A stretch of 64,000 nt of DNA from Stutzerimonas stutzeri (GCF_018138085.1 NZ_CP073105.1:744001-808000); one strand, 5' to 3'. Counted from the stretch's first letter, positions 10,936 to 19,746 are shown. A program made the numbers and translations. Notes: generated from the sequence alone by a model not told the origin.

Positions 10936-11205
10936 TTAGCCGCAGCAACCGCCACAGCAGCTGCCGCTGGCACGCTTCAGGTCACGGGCGATGGCGTCTT
11001 TGAGCGTGACGCGCTCCAGCTTCAGAGCACTCAACGCGTCGCCATCGAGAGTTTCGACGCCGTCTTCTACCCGGCAGATCTGCTTGTCCAGGGCTTCGTA
11101 TTGCTCGGCCTTGCGCGCAAAGGCGGGGTCCTGCTGGCGCAGCAACTGGAGCTGCTCGCGTTTCTCGGGGAAGTCCCTGGTCAGGGGATGGTGTTCGACG
11201 TGCAT
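10936..11205 (-). CDS. YdcH/DUF465-family small protein with a Cys-rich C-terminus
   Basis: 89-residue mostly helical protein. It opens MHVEHHPLTRDFPEKREQLQ, the HPL-DFPE pattern of the YdcH/DUF465 family, followed by a helical hairpin (FARKAEQYEALDKQI, LKLERVTLKDAIARDL). It ends SGSCCGGCCG, four cysteines in two pairs that look suited to metal binding or haem-independent redox chemistry. Start at 11205 matches the family; the open frame upstream adds an unrelated leader. Function unknown. Confidence 0.75.
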   Translation of the reverse strand: MHVEHHPLTRDFPEKREQLQLLRQQDPAFARKAEQYEALDKQICRVEDGVETLDGDALSALKLERVTLKDAIARDLKRASGSCCGGCCG

Positions 11206-11416
11206 GGTGGCGCTCCAGATGGGTGAAGAGGAGCTGTACCTTAGCGCCGCCACCTCGGATCGCTTTTGACGGCGATCAAGCCGTTGTCATCGACGCGCCC
11301 CGTTCATCGAGTAGCCTCTCTGGCTCGCCGCTTGAACCCCGCCTATGCTGCACAGGTCGAAGCGCTGCGGCGAATTTCCGATCCTGAATTCTCCACTGAC
11401 AAAAGGGAAAGCACAG

Positions 11417-11827
11417 ATGGGTATGCTCAATGAGTTCAAGGCGTTCGCCGTTCGAGGCAACGTCATCGATATGGCCGTCGGTATCATCGTCGGCGCCGCC
11501 TTTACCAAGATCGTCTCGTCGTTCGTCGCCGATGTGGTGACGCCGCCGCTGGGCTTGTTGATCGGTGGTGTCGACTTCTCCGACCTCGCCATCGTGCTCA
11601 AGCAGGCGGTCGGCGATACGCCGGCGGTCACCCTCAGCTATGGGCGTTTCATCCAGACGGTGTTCGACTTCACCATCGTCGCGTTTGCAATCTTCCTCGC
11701 GGTCAAAGGCATCAATCACCTCAAACGCAAGGAAGCGGAGGCGCCATCCGCGCCGCCGGCACCGAGCAAGGAAGAAGTATTGCTGACCGAGATTCGCGAT
11801 GCGTTGCGCGCGCGCAACGACGTCTGA
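11417..11827 (+). CDS. mscL: Large-conductance mechanosensitive channel MscL
   Basis: 136-residue inner-membrane channel that opens under hypo-osmotic shock as a homopentamer. The hallmark start [20 protein letters not shown] is present, then the pore-lining TM1 ([20 protein letters not shown]), a periplasmic loop, TM2 ([20 protein letters not shown]) and a charged C-terminal helix ([14 protein letters not shown]). The second ATG (MLNEF, 11423) is an equally possible start. It is the last gene of the first PAO1-like synteny block (PA4614). Confidence 0.97.
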   Translation: MGMLNEFKAFAVRGNVIDMAVGIIVGAAFTKIVSSFVADVVTPPLGLLIGGVDFSDLAIVLKQAVGDTPAVTLSYGRFIQTVFDFTIVAFAIFLAVKGINHLKRKEAEAPSAPPAPSKEEVLLTEIRDALRARNDV

Positions 11828-12237
11828 CGGGGCGCCGCCTGGGACGAGGTATCGAGGTGCGCTAGCGACGCCAAGACAACGGCTCGTTCGTTGGGCGGCG
11901 CCGATACCGCGGCTTGCTTAGCGGCGACCTGGCGTTCGGTCGGGTACGCCGAAGCAAAGCGGCGCGGTGTTCAGCGCCAGAAAGGGGGGGTGCCGGACAA
12001 GCTGGCGGGTGTGGCGTTAGCGTTTGCTCGGGGTGGGAGCAAGCGCATCAGGCGCGTCGATTCGCATCGCCTGCCCGTTCATCGATCTAGCCTGAATGGT
12101 CTGCGCAGGCGGTGGTGTCCGATCCAGGGGCAGCGATGCCCGTCGGGGAGGCGTCCTGAATCTTGCAGGCTGGCATGGGCAACGCCAGAATGGCGGCATC
12201 ACTCGTGGCCCCACGGCCACCTCAGCAAGGATCCCCA
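11828..12237. other. Intergenic gap without a recognisable gene
   Basis: About 410 bp between mscL and the lon-like gene. Short open frames cross it on both strands, but none has a ribosome site, a family signature or convincing codon bias. It lies at a junction between two regions that are far apart in P. aeruginosa (PA4614 beside PA4576), so it is a probable rearrangement point. It presumably holds the promoter of the lon-like gene. Confidence 0.6.
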
Positions 12238-14685
12238 ATGCCCGAAACCGTCGCTACCGGCTTGCGCCTGGCGCCCGAAGCGCTGACCCGTCCCTTCGAA
12301 CCCAGTCAATTCGACTTCAAGACCACTGATGAACTGGAGCCTTTTCTCGGTGTGCTCGGCCAGGAGCGCGCGGTAGAAGCCTTGCAGTTCGGCGTGGCGA
12401 TGCCGCGTCCCGGCTATAACGTATACGTGATGGGCGAGCCGGGTACCGGGCGTTTCTCGTTCGTGCGGCGTTACCTGAAAGCCGAAGGCAAGCGTCTGGC
12501 AACGCCTTCGGACTGGGTCTACGTGAACAACTTCGACGAGCCGCGTGAACCGCGTGTGGTGGAGCTGCCGCAGGGGGGCGCCGCGGAGTTCATCGCCGAC
12601 ATCGGTCAGCTGATCGACAACCTCATGGCGACCTTCCCGGCCGTATTCGAGCACCCGAGCTTCCAGCAGAAGAAAAGCGCTATCGACCGCGCCTTCAACC
12701 AACGCTACGACAAGGCGCTGGACGTGATCGAGAAGCTCGCGCTGGAAAAGGACATCGCGCTGTACCGCGACAGCAGCAACATCGCCTTCACGCCGATGAA
12801 GGACGGCAAATCGATGGACGAGGCGGAATTTGCCCAGCTGCCGGAAGCCGAGCGCGAGCGCTATCACGAGGACATTTCCGCCCTCGAAGTGCACCTGAAC
12901 GAGGGGCTGGCCAGCCTGCCGCTGTGGAAGCGCGAGTCGAGCAACCAGCTGCGCCAGCTCAATGATGAAACCATCAGCCAGGCGTTGCAGCCGCTGCTGG
13001 CGCCACTCTCGGAAAAGTACGGCGAGAACGCCGGCATCGAAGCCTATCTGCAAGCGGTTCAAGTCAACCTGCTGAAGACGGTGGTCGAGCAGTTGGTCGA
13101 CGAAAACCGTCCGGACGCCCAGACCCGGCAGTTGCTCGAAGAGCAGTACAGCCCGAGTCTGGTGGTGGGGCATCCGCTCGATGGCGGCGCGCCGGTGGTG
13201 TTCGAGCCGCATCCAACCTACGACAACCTGTTCGGTCGTATAGAATACAGCACCGATCAGGGCGCGCTCTACACCAGCTATCGCCAGCTGCGTCCCGGCG
13301 CGCTGCATCGCGCCAATGGCGGCTTTCTGATGCTGGAAGCGGAAAAGATGCTCAGCGAGCCCTTCGTCTGGGAAGCGCTCAAGCGCGCCTTGCAATCGCG
13401 GCGTCTGAAAATGGAGTCGCCGCTGGCCGAGCTGGGTCGCCTGGCGACGGTCACGCTGAATCCGGAGGTCATCCCGCTCAACGTCAAGGTGGTGATCATC
13501 GGCTCGCGGCAGCTGTACTACACGCTGCAGGATCTCGATCCGGACTTCCAGGAGATGTTCCGTGTGCTGGTGGATTTCGACGAGGAAATCCCCCTGGCCG
13601 AGGACAGCCTCGAGCAGTTTGCCCAGCTAATGAAAACGCGGACCTCGGAGGAGGGCATGGCGCCGCTCACGGCGGCTGCAGTGGCGCGCCTGGCGACCTA
13701 CAGCGCGCGACTGGCCGAGCATCAGGGGCGGCTGTCGGCGCGTATCGGCGATCTGTTCCAGCTGGTCAGCGAGGCTGACTTCATTCGCCAGCTGGCCAAG
13801 GACGAGGTCACCGACGTCGGCCATATCGAGCGCGCCCTGAAAGCCAAGGCCACCCGCACCGGCCGCGTCTCGGCACGCATCCTCGAAGACATACTCGCCG
13901 GCGTCATTCTGATCGACAGCGAAGGCGCCGCGATCGGCAAGTGCAACGGCTTGACCGTGCTCGAGGTCGGCGATTCGGCGTTCGGCATGCCGGCACGGAT
14001 TTCCGCCACCGTTTATCCGGGCGGCTCGGGGATTGTCGATATCGAGCGCGAGGTCAATCTTGGCCAGCCGATTCACTCCAAGGGTGTGATGATCCTGACC
14101 GGCTTCCTCGGCAGCCGCTATGCGCAGGAGTTTCCGCTGGAAATCTCCGCCAGCATCGCGCTGGAACAATCCTACGGTTACGTCGATGGCGACAGTGCCT
14201 CGCTGGGCGAGTGTTGTGCGTTGATCTCGGCCATCTCGCGCACCCCGCTCAAGCAGTGCTTCGCCATCACCGGCTCGATCAATCAGTTCGGCGAGGTGCA
14301 GGCAGTCGGCGGCGTGAATGAAAAGATCGAAGGCTTTTTCCGCCTTTGCGAGGCGCGAGGACTGACGGGCGAGCAGGGCGCGATCATCCCCTTCGCCAAC
14401 GTCACGACCCTGATGCTCGACGAGCGGGTGCTGGAGGCCGTGCGCCAGGAACGCTTCCACATTTATGCCGTGCGCCATGTGGATGAAGCGCTATCCTTGT
14501 TGGTAGGTGAACCCGTAGGCGCAGCGGACAAGGACGGGCAGTTTCCCAAGGGCAGCGTCAACGCGCGAGTGGTGGAGCGCTTGCGCGACATCGCCGAGAT
14601 CGAGCTCGAAGAGGATGGCAAAGGTGATACGCCGGCCGGCGCGGTGTCGGCGAACACCTCTGCGAAAGGCACCGAGCAGAACTAG
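12238..14685 (+). CDS. Lon-family ATP-dependent protease (YcbZ/PA4576 type)
   Basis: 815-residue AAA+ protein with a C-terminal Lon serine protease domain. The N-terminal ATPase carries a P-loop-like GEPGTGRFSF in which the usual Lys of GK[ST] is Arg. Helical regions follow, then conserved MLEAEKML and EMFRVLVDFDEEIPL, the AAA_32 part. The protease domain has the catalytic Ser in VDGDSASLGECCALISA (about S653) and the catalytic Lys in VGGVNEKIEGFF (about K695). Start ATG 12238 follows AAGGA. In family and context it matches P. aeruginosa PA4576, next to the PA4575/PA4574 homologues that follow. The substrate is unknown. Confidence 0.88.
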   Translation: MPETVATGLRLAPEALTRPFEPSQFDFKTTDELEPFLGVLGQERAVEALQFGVAMPRPGYNVYVMGEPGTGRFSFVRRYLKAEGKRLATPSDWVYVNNFDEPREPRVVELPQGGAAEFIADIGQLIDNLMATFPAVFEHPSFQQKKSAIDRAFNQRYDKALDVIEKLALEKDIALYRDSSNIAFTPMKDGKSMDEAEFAQLPEAERERYHEDISALEVHLNEGLASLPLWKRESSNQLRQLNDETISQALQPLLAPLSEKYGENAGIEAYLQAVQVNLLKTVVEQLVDENRPDAQTRQLLEEQYSPSLVVGHPLDGGAPVVFEPHPTYDNLFGRIEYSTDQGALYTSYRQLRPGALHRANGGFLMLEAEKMLSEPFVWEALKRALQSRRLKMESPLAELGRLATVTLNPEVIPLNVKVVIIGSRQLYYTLQDLDPDFQEMFRVLVDFDEEIPLAEDSLEQFAQLMKTRTSEEGMAPLTAAAVARLATYSARLAEHQGRLSARIGDLFQLVSEADFIRQLAKDEVTDVGHIERALKAKATRTGRVSARILEDILAGVILIDSEGAAIGKCNGLTVLEVGDSAFGMPARISATVYPGGSGIVDIEREVNLGQPIHSKGVMILTGFLGSRYAQEFPLEISASIALEQSYGYVDGDSASLGECCALISAISRTPLKQCFAITGSINQFGEVQAVGGVNEKIEGFFRLCEARGLTGEQGAIIPFANVTTLMLDERVLEAVRQERFHIYAVRHVDEALSLLVGEPVGAADKDGQFPKGSVNARVVERLRDIAEIELEEDGKGDTPAGAVSANTSAKGTEQN

Positions 14686-14763
14686 CCGAGCTTGGGTGAG
14701 TAACAAACGGACGGAACGATGTGAGCGGCGGCGGGTCTGCAGTGGAGGAGCGTTTTTCACTCC

Positions 14764-14798
14764 CTATCCACATGGTTATCCACAAGCTTCGTGGATAA
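14764..14798. promoter_or_regulatory. Cluster of three DnaA-box-like sites
   Basis: Three 9-mers lie within 35 bp: CTATCCACA (14764-14772, one mismatch), TTATCCACA (14776-14784, perfect) and TTATCCACG on the minus strand (14790-14798, one mismatch). The last two face each other and form an 8-bp stem with a 7-nt loop, so a transcript could also fold here. A further perfect TTATCCACA is at 15261-15269. DnaA binding is inferred only from the motif. Confidence 0.5.
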
Positions 14799-14858
14799 AC
14801 GGGTTGCCGCTCATTCGTCCTGAATGACGGCGCGCAACCTAGCGCGAGGATCGCCGTC

Positions 14859-15194
14859 ATGTCTCACACGCTTTGTCTGAACCGTCAGTGCTTGGGTCTG
14901 GTGACCCGTATCGAATGCACGATCCGTCCGCTGGCGGGCGGTAATGGTTTATGGACCCTGCTTTGCGCTGCGGGGCTCGACGCTGGGCAACCCACCGCGA
15001 TCAAGGCGCAGGGGCCATTCCACGGGCCTCGCGAGGCCGAATCGGTGTTGCAGGCCATAGCCAGTAATCTGCAAGGCCAGGGCTATGGCGAGTCCGACTC
15101 TCCTTCTATCTGGCAGCTGCACATGCAGGCGGAGCTGCGCAAGGTCAATGCCAACCAGGCCCGCTATCTCGGCGGCTGGGAGTCCAGGCCCTGA
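14859..15194 (+). CDS. Conserved hypothetical protein, PA4575-like
   Basis: 111-residue soluble protein beginning MSHTLCLNRQCLGLVTRIEC. No catalytic motif is recognised. The central part (GPFHGPREAESVLQAIASNL) looks like a small alpha/beta fold, and there are three cysteines in the first 37 residues. The family is assigned by position: between the lon-like gene and the YqhA-type membrane protein, as in P. aeruginosa. The region before it carries the DnaA-box-like cluster. No signal peptide or membrane segment. Confidence 0.7.
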   Translation: MSHTLCLNRQCLGLVTRIECTIRPLAGGNGLWTLLCAAGLDAGQPTAIKAQGPFHGPREAESVLQAIASNLQGQGYGESDSPSIWQLHMQAELRKVNANQARYLGGWESRP

Positions 15195-15360
15195 TCGATG
15201 GTCCGGCTTGACCGGCTTGCAGCTGGTTTTCCGGTCTCGCCCGGTGTTGCCTCGAAATTCTTATCCACAAACTGAAAATACCTTGCAACAGGGCTTTGTT
15301 GAACGCTCTGTTGCGCTGCGTATACTCGCCAGCCGTGACCTCCCACCACAGTGAGAACAG

Positions 15361-15849
15361 ATGGAACGCTTCATCGAGAACAGCATGTATGCCGCCCGCT
15401 GGTTGCTGGCGCCTATCTACTTCGGCTTGGCGTTCGCGCTGTTGGCGCTGGCGATCAAGTTCTTTCAGGAAATCTGGCACATTCTTCCTTCGGTGCTCTC
15501 GCTGAGCGAGGGCGACCTGATCCTCAGGTTGCTTTCCCTTATCGACATGGCACTGGTGGGTGGTCTTCTGGTCATGGTGATGTTGTCCGGCTATGAAAAC
15601 TTCGTGTCGCAGCTGAACGTCGACGAAGGCAAGGAAAAGCTCGACTGGCTGGGCAAGATGGATTCCGGTTCGCTGAAGATGAAGGTCGCGGCTTCGATCG
15701 TGGCGATTTCTTCCATCCACCTGTTGCGCATGTTCATGGATGCCCAGCAGCTCGAGAGCGAGCAGCTGATGTGGTACGTGATCATCCACCTGACGTTCGT
15801 TTTCTCCGCCTTTGCGATGGGCTATCTGGACAAGCTCACCAAGCATTGA
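15361..15849 (+). CDS. UPF0114/YqhA-family inner-membrane protein
   Basis: 162-residue membrane protein with four hydrophobic helices, among them [38 protein letters not shown] and [19 protein letters not shown]. The [20 protein letters not shown] loop and [20 protein letters not shown] are highly characteristic of the TIGR00645/UPF0114 family (E. coli YqhA). Function unknown. Normal length; start ATG 15361 directly opens the family motif [14 protein letters not shown]. Confidence 0.9.
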   Translation: MERFIENSMYAARWLLAPIYFGLAFALLALAIKFFQEIWHILPSVLSLSEGDLILRLLSLIDMALVGGLLVMVMLSGYENFVSQLNVDEGKEKLDWLGKMDSGSLKMKVAASIVAISSIHLLRMFMDAQQLESEQLMWYVIIHLTFVFSAFAMGYLDKLTKH

Positions 15850-15912
15850 CGCGCCGACGGCTCGGTCGCTGCGTGACCAGCACCTTTGATCGGCGCCACG
15901 CCGAAGCCCCCT

Positions 15913-16607
15913 TGTAGGAGCAAGCTCTGCTTGCGACCTGCTGTGGCGCGAAAAGCTCGGTCGCGGCCAGAGGCCACTCCTACACAAGCAGTGCGCTCGA
16001 TCGAGCCTGCAAGGCTCAACACCGGCGCGGTGACCTGTCCGCTTCACCCCGCGCCCCTGTAGGAGCAAGCTCTGCTTGCGACCTGCCGCCACGCGGAAAG
16101 CCTAGGTCGTGGCCAGAGGCCACTCCTACACAAGCAGTCCGCTCGATCGAGCTTACGAGGCTCAACGCCGGCGCGGTGACCCGTCCGCTTCACCCGCGCC
16201 ACGCCGAAGCCCCCTGTAGGAGCAAGCTCTGCTTGCGACCTGCAGCGGCGCGAAAAGCTCGGTCGCGGCCAGAGGCCACTCCTACACAAGCAGTCCGCTC
16301 GATAGAGCCTAACAGGCGCCAACGCCGGCGCGGTGCCCTGTCCGCTTTACCCGCGTCACGCCGAAGCCCCCTGTAGGAGCAAGCTCTGCTTGCGACCTGC
16401 CGCCACGCGGAAAGCCTCGGTCGCGGCCAGACGCCACTCCTACACAAGTAGTCCGCTCGATCGAGCCCAACCGGCCCAACGCCGGCGCGGTGCCCCGTCC
16501 GCTTCACCCCGCGCCCTGTAGGAGCAAGCTCTGCTTGCGACTTGCAGCGGCGTGGAAAGCTCGGTCGCGGCCAGAGGCCACTCCTACACAAGCAGTCCGC
16601 TCGATCG
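15913..16607. repeat. Five-copy alternating BIME (paired REP) array
   Basis: Five units begin at 15913, 16058, 16215, 16372 and 16517. Each opens with a REP (GTAGGAGCAAGCTCTGCTTG then CGAC; stem GCAAGC-TCT-GCTTGC) and about 50 nt later carries the inverted partner (GGCCAGAGGCC stem, ending CTCCTAC). Between the pair, units 1, 3 and 5 read GGCG[CT]G[AG]AAAGCTCGG while units 2 and 4 read CCGCCACGCGGAAAGCC, so the units alternate A-B-A-B-A with A-to-A spacing of exactly 302 bp. A 12-bp ACGCCGAAG-containing insert precedes units 1, 3 and 4 only. The array fills the gap between the YqhA-type gene and fklB. Confidence 0.92.
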
Positions 16608-16780
16608 ACGAGATGTGCGGGCTGGCCGAGGTGTTCGTCGGCCGCTGCGGGTGCCGATCAGCTTACGGTCGGCCTGGTAGCGACGGGTCGCGACATAGGC
16701 GTTTCCATGTCGGCCTGTCTTTATCGGGCTGTTCGTCGCTGTGCTAGGCTGTGCGCCCTTTTTTCCAGCGGAGCCCAGAC

Positions 16781-17398
16781 ATGACCGACCTCAACCTATC
16801 CACCGACGAAACGCGCGTGAGCTATGGCATCGGCCGTCAGCTGGGTGACCAGTTGCGCGAGAACCCGCCACCGGGCATCAGCCTGGATGCCGTGATCGCC
16901 GGCATTCGTGACGCCTTCGGCAGTGTCGCCAGCCAGGTCAGTCCGGAAGACCTGAACGCCAGCTTCGCTGTGATCCGTGAGCGCATGCAGGCTGAAGCGC
17001 AGCGCAAGGCGGAAGCCGCGGCGGGTGAGGGCAAGGCGTTTCTGGCCGAGAATGCCAAGCGAGACGGTGTGACCACACTGGCGTCGGGGCTGCAGTACGA
17101 AATCCTGACGGCGGGCGAGGGCGCCAAGCCGACCGCCGAAGATCAGGTGCGTACCCACTATCACGGCACGCTGATCGATGGCACCGTCTTCGACAGCTCT
17201 TACCAGCGTGGCCAGCCTGCCGAGTTTCCAGTCGGTGGCGTGATTGCCGGCTGGACTGAGGCGCTGCAATTGATGGGCGTGGGCAGCAAGTGGCGGCTCT
17301 ATGTGCCAAGCGAGCTGGCCTACGGCGCTCAGGGCGTCGGCAGTATCCCGCCGCACAGCGTTCTGGTGTTCGACGTCGAACTGCTCGCTGTCCTGTAA
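16781..17398 (+). CDS. fklB: FKBP-type peptidyl-prolyl cis-trans isomerase FklB
   Basis: 205-residue prolyl isomerase with an N-terminal dimerisation domain (ETRVSYGIGRQLGDQL, with the helical EAQRKAEAAAGEGKAFLAEN arm) and a C-terminal FKBP domain. The FKBP core has VRTHYHGTLIDGTVFDSSYQ, FPVGGVIAGWTEALQLM and PSELAYGAQGVGSIPPHSVL. Length matches E. coli FklB (206). No signal peptide, so it is cytoplasmic, unlike FkpA. Start ATG 16781 directly before TDLNLSTDE. Confidence 0.93.
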   Translation: MTDLNLSTDETRVSYGIGRQLGDQLRENPPPGISLDAVIAGIRDAFGSVASQVSPEDLNASFAVIRERMQAEAQRKAEAAAGEGKAFLAENAKRDGVTTLASGLQYEILTAGEGAKPTAEDQVRTHYHGTLIDGTVFDSSYQRGQPAEFPVGGVIAGWTEALQLMGVGSKWRLYVPSELAYGAQGVGSIPPHSVLVFDVELLAVL

Positions 17399-17404
17399 GG
17401 ACCG

Positions 17405-17632
17405 CTACGGGCGCAACGCCCGGGCATAGGAGAACAGGAACAGGTTGCGTACCTGTTTCTTGAGCACGCAGGGTTCGCTGGTGCTCAGCTCCTGCAGGTC
17501 CAGATCGCCCTGGTCACGAAGCTCGTCCAGGGCGTCTCCCTCCAGAGAAACGCATACGGCACCCGTGTTGCGATCAAGAATTCTCAAGTAGGGCTGTGGT
17601 CGGTCCAGCCAGGCATCGATCAGATAAGTCAT
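17405..17632 (-). CDS. Small conserved protein, PA4570-like, probably iron-regulated
   Basis: 75-residue protein starting MTYLIDAWLDRPQPYLRILD. It has no recognisable domain: an N-terminal beta-rich half and a basic, aromatic C-terminus (RNLFLFSYARALRP). It lies between fklB and ispB exactly where PA4570 lies in PAO1; that gene is reported as induced by iron limitation. The upstream region holds a Fur-box-like sequence. Its stop is 6 bp from the fklB stop (convergent). Confidence 0.7.
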   Translation of the reverse strand: MTYLIDAWLDRPQPYLRILDRNTGAVCVSLEGDALDELRDQGDLDLQELSTSEPCVLKKQVRNLFLFSYARALRP

Positions 17633-17654
17633 GGTCGCCTCCAGTTGATTTCGT

Positions 17655-17676
17655 TAATGAGAATAATTGTTATTTG
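17655..17676 (-). promoter_or_regulatory. Candidate Fur box upstream of the PA4570-like gene
   Basis: The AT-rich stretch GAGAATAATTGTTATT resembles the Fur consensus GATAATGATAATCATTATC and stands out in an otherwise GC-rich intergenic region. It is 25-45 bp from the start codon at 17632, a usual place for iron repression. It is a motif match only. Confidence 0.6.
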
Positions 17677-17788
17677 CAAAGATGCAAGCGCAAAAAATCT
17701 CAGCGGCGATCAATGGCGAGCGGACCGATGTTCATGCAGGTTGAGCGGGCATTGAGTAGGGTGCTCAAGCGCACCCTTTAATGGCAGT

Positions 17789-18757
17789 TCAGTGGGTGCG
17801 GGCGACAGCGAAACGGCTGAGTTCCACCAGGGCGTCGCGATAGCAGTTGGCCGGAATGAGTTCCAGGCAGGCGATTGCCCGATCAGCATAGTCGCGCGCC
17901 AGGCGGGCGGTGTACTCAAGGGCACCGGAGGCCTCTACCGCGTTGCGAATGCTTTCGAGATCTTCGATGCCGCCCTTCTGAATGGCCTTACGCACCAGTG
18001 CGGCCTGTTCCGCTGTGCCCTCGCGCATGGTGTAGATCAGCGGCAGCGTCGGCTTGCCTTCGGCCAGGTCATCACCGACGTTCTTGCCGAGGGTTTCGGC
18101 ATCGCCCTGGTAATCGAGCAGATCATCGACCAGCTGAAAGGCGATGCCCAGGTAGTCGCCGAATGTACGGAGCGCCTCGCGCTGCGTCTCACTGGCACCC
18201 GCCAGCGTCGCGGCGCTGTGCGTGGAGGCTTCGAAGAGCATGGCTGTCTTGCCGCGGATGACTTCCATGTAAATTTCTTCGGTGGTGCTGGCGTCACGAA
18301 CCTTGGACAGCTGCAGCACTTCGCCTTCGGCGATGACCCGCGTGGCCTGGGAAATGATGCGCATGACCGGCATCGAGCCCAGGTCGACCATCATTTCGAA
18401 AGAGCGCGCATAAAGGAAGTCGCCGACCAGTACGCTGGGGGCGTTGCCCCATAGCGCGTTAGCCGTGGAGCGGCCACGGCGCATCCCAGACATGTCGACC
18501 ACATCGTCGTGCAGCAGCGTCGAGGTGTGCAGGAACTCTATGATGGCGGCCAGCAGGCGCAATTGATCGCCTTTGAGACCCAGCGCATTGCCGCTGAGCA
18601 GGACCAGCAGGGGGCGCAGGCGCTTGCCGCCGGCCGAGGTGATGTAGTCCCCGATCTTTTCCACCAGCGGTACGCGGGAAGTCAGTTGGTTGCGGATGAT
18701 GCCGTCAACGGCGGCAAAATCGTCAGCCACTACTTGGTAAAAGGCCTGGGGTTGCAT
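17789..18757 (-). CDS. ispB: Octaprenyl/polyprenyl diphosphate synthase
   Basis: 322-residue all-helical trans-prenyltransferase that builds the quinone side chain from farnesyl and isopentenyl diphosphates. The first aspartate-rich motif is [15 protein letters not shown] (D84-D88) and the second is [13 protein letters not shown] (D211-D215); [12 protein letters not shown] is the substrate-binding region. Residues before the first motif favour long chains. It is divergent from rplU, as in other gammaproteobacteria. Length and start ([10 protein letters not shown]) are standard. Confidence 0.95.
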   Translation of the reverse strand: MQPQAFYQVVADDFAAVDGIIRNQLTSRVPLVEKIGDYITSAGGKRLRPLLVLLSGNALGLKGDQLRLLAAIIEFLHTSTLLHDDVVDMSGMRRGRSTANALWGNAPSVLVGDFLYARSFEMMVDLGSMPVMRIISQATRVIAEGEVLQLSKVRDASTTEEIYMEVIRGKTAMLFEASTHSAATLAGASETQREALRTFGDYLGIAFQLVDDLLDYQGDAETLGKNVGDDLAEGKPTLPLIYTMREGTAEQAALVRKAIQKGGIEDLESIRNAVEASGALEYTARLARDYADRAIACLELIPANCYRDALVELSRFAVARTH

Positions 18758-18836
18758 CGGGGACGAGTACTCCTCGGAGATTGCGCGGCATGCTATGGGG
18801 CGGGTCAGACACTGTCAAGGCAAGGCCAGGCGGCTA

Positions 18837-18865
18837 TTGCGCAGGCATTGGTGGATGCGTACAAT
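18837..18865 (+). promoter_or_regulatory. Sigma-70 promoter for rplU-rpmA
   Basis: TTGCGC (18837-18842), a 17-nt spacer and TACAAT (18860-18865) lie 140 bp before the rplU start in the ispB-rplU divergent gap. Hexamers and spacing are close to consensus. Confidence 0.65.
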
Positions 18866-19005
18866 CGCGGACCCTGAACTTTCCCCCTGGGCATTTCCCT
18901 GCCTTACGCAATTGCAAGGGCGTCCCTTCCGGCCCCGAGCAGCCATGCCAGCCACCAACTATTTCACTTAAGCGCTGGGTGAGCAGGATCAACGGAGATA
19001 CACAG

Positions 19006-19317
19006 ATGTACGCAGTTATCGTTACTGGCGGCAAGCAATACAAGGTCGCCGAAGGCGAGTACCTCAAGATTGAAAAACTCGAAGTTGCCACTGGCGAAGC
19101 AGTCACTTTTGACCGCGTTCTGCTGATCGGCAACGGCGACGATGTCAAAATCGGCGCTCCGGTGGTCGATGGTGCCAAGGTCACTGCTGAAGTGATCGCC
19201 CAAGGTCGTCATGACAAGGTCAGCATCATCAAATTCCGCCGTCGTAAGCACCACATGAAGCGTCAGGGCCACCGTCAGTGGTTCACTGAGGTCAAAATCA
19301 CCGGTATTCAGGGCTAA
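19006..19317 (+). CDS. rplU: 50S ribosomal protein L21
   Basis: 103-residue ribosomal protein. It begins [20 protein letters not shown] and contains the L21 signature [20 protein letters not shown] region near the C-terminus. CGGAGATACACAG precedes the ATG. It is the first gene of the rplU-rpmA unit, 35 bp before rpmA, and L21 and L27 bind 23S rRNA early in 50S assembly. The start at 19006 is certain from family length; the open frame upstream is not coding. Confidence 0.98.
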   Translation: MYAVIVTGGKQYKVAEGEYLKIEKLEVATGEAVTFDRVLLIGNGDDVKIGAPVVDGAKVTAEVIAQGRHDKVSIIKFRRRKHHMKRQGHRQWFTEVKITGIQG

Positions 19318-19352
19318 TCGGGCCTGAATCCCCTAACAGGAGTATTGAACTC

Positions 19353-19610
19353 ATGGCACACAAAAAAGCTGGCGGTTCTACCCGCAACGGTCGCGACTCA
19401 GAAGCCAAACGTCTTGGCGTGAAGATGTACGGCGGCCAGGCCATCAAGGCCGGTAACATCATCGTGCGTCAGCGCGGCACCCAGTTCCATGCCGGTTACG
19501 GCGTTGGCATGGGTAAGGATCACACCCTGTTCGCGAAAGTGGAAGGCGTGATCAAGTTCGAAGTGAAGGGCGCTTTCGGTCGTCGCTACGTGAGCGTCGT
19601 CGCAGCCTAA
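19353..19610 (+). CDS. rpmA: 50S ribosomal protein L27
   Basis: 85-residue protein starting [20 protein letters not shown], the conserved flexible N-terminus that reaches the peptidyl-transferase centre. There is no cleavable N-terminal extension of the Firmicutes type. The core [18 protein letters not shown] stretch is seen here as [20 protein letters not shown]. An AGGAG ribosome site precedes it. Cotranscribed with rplU. Confidence 0.98.
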   Translation: MAHKKAGGSTRNGRDSEAKRLGVKMYGGQAIKAGNIIVRQRGTQFHAGYGVGMGKDHTLFAKVEGVIKFEVKGAFGRRYVSVVAA

Positions 19611-19624
19611 CTGCGGCGTTGCTG

Positions 19625-19655
19625 GAAAAGCCCTGTCATGCGACGGGGCTTTTTT
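19625..19655 (+). terminator. Rho-independent terminator after rpmA
   Basis: AAAAGCCC and GGGGCTTTTTT pair around a short loop (CTGTCATGCGAC region) beginning 15 bp after the rpmA stop, with a terminal T run. Confidence 0.9.
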
Positions 19656-19673
19656 GTTTCTGTATGCTTTATA

Positions 19674-19727
19674 GGGCTCTTGCAAAACATTGCTTTGCTC
19701 TAGTTTTCGCCGGGTTTTGCAAGACCC
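19674..19727. other. Long near-perfect inverted repeat between rpmA and obg
   Basis: GGGCTCTTGCAAAAC (19674-19688) pairs with GTTTTGCAAGACCC (19714-19727) with one bulge, leaving a 25-nt loop. It begins 19 bp after the rpmA terminator and ends 46 bp before obg. It lacks a T run, so it is not a typical terminator. It may be a 5' leader structure for obg or an operator. Confidence 0.6.
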
Positions 19728-19746
19728 TTATGTTCCTGTTTTCTAG

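Noticed and set aside
15913..16607. Regularly spaced repeats could be read as a CRISPR array
   Set aside because: Repeat units are ~150 bp with internal palindromes and divergent fillers, and there is no cas gene; they are REP/BIME elements.
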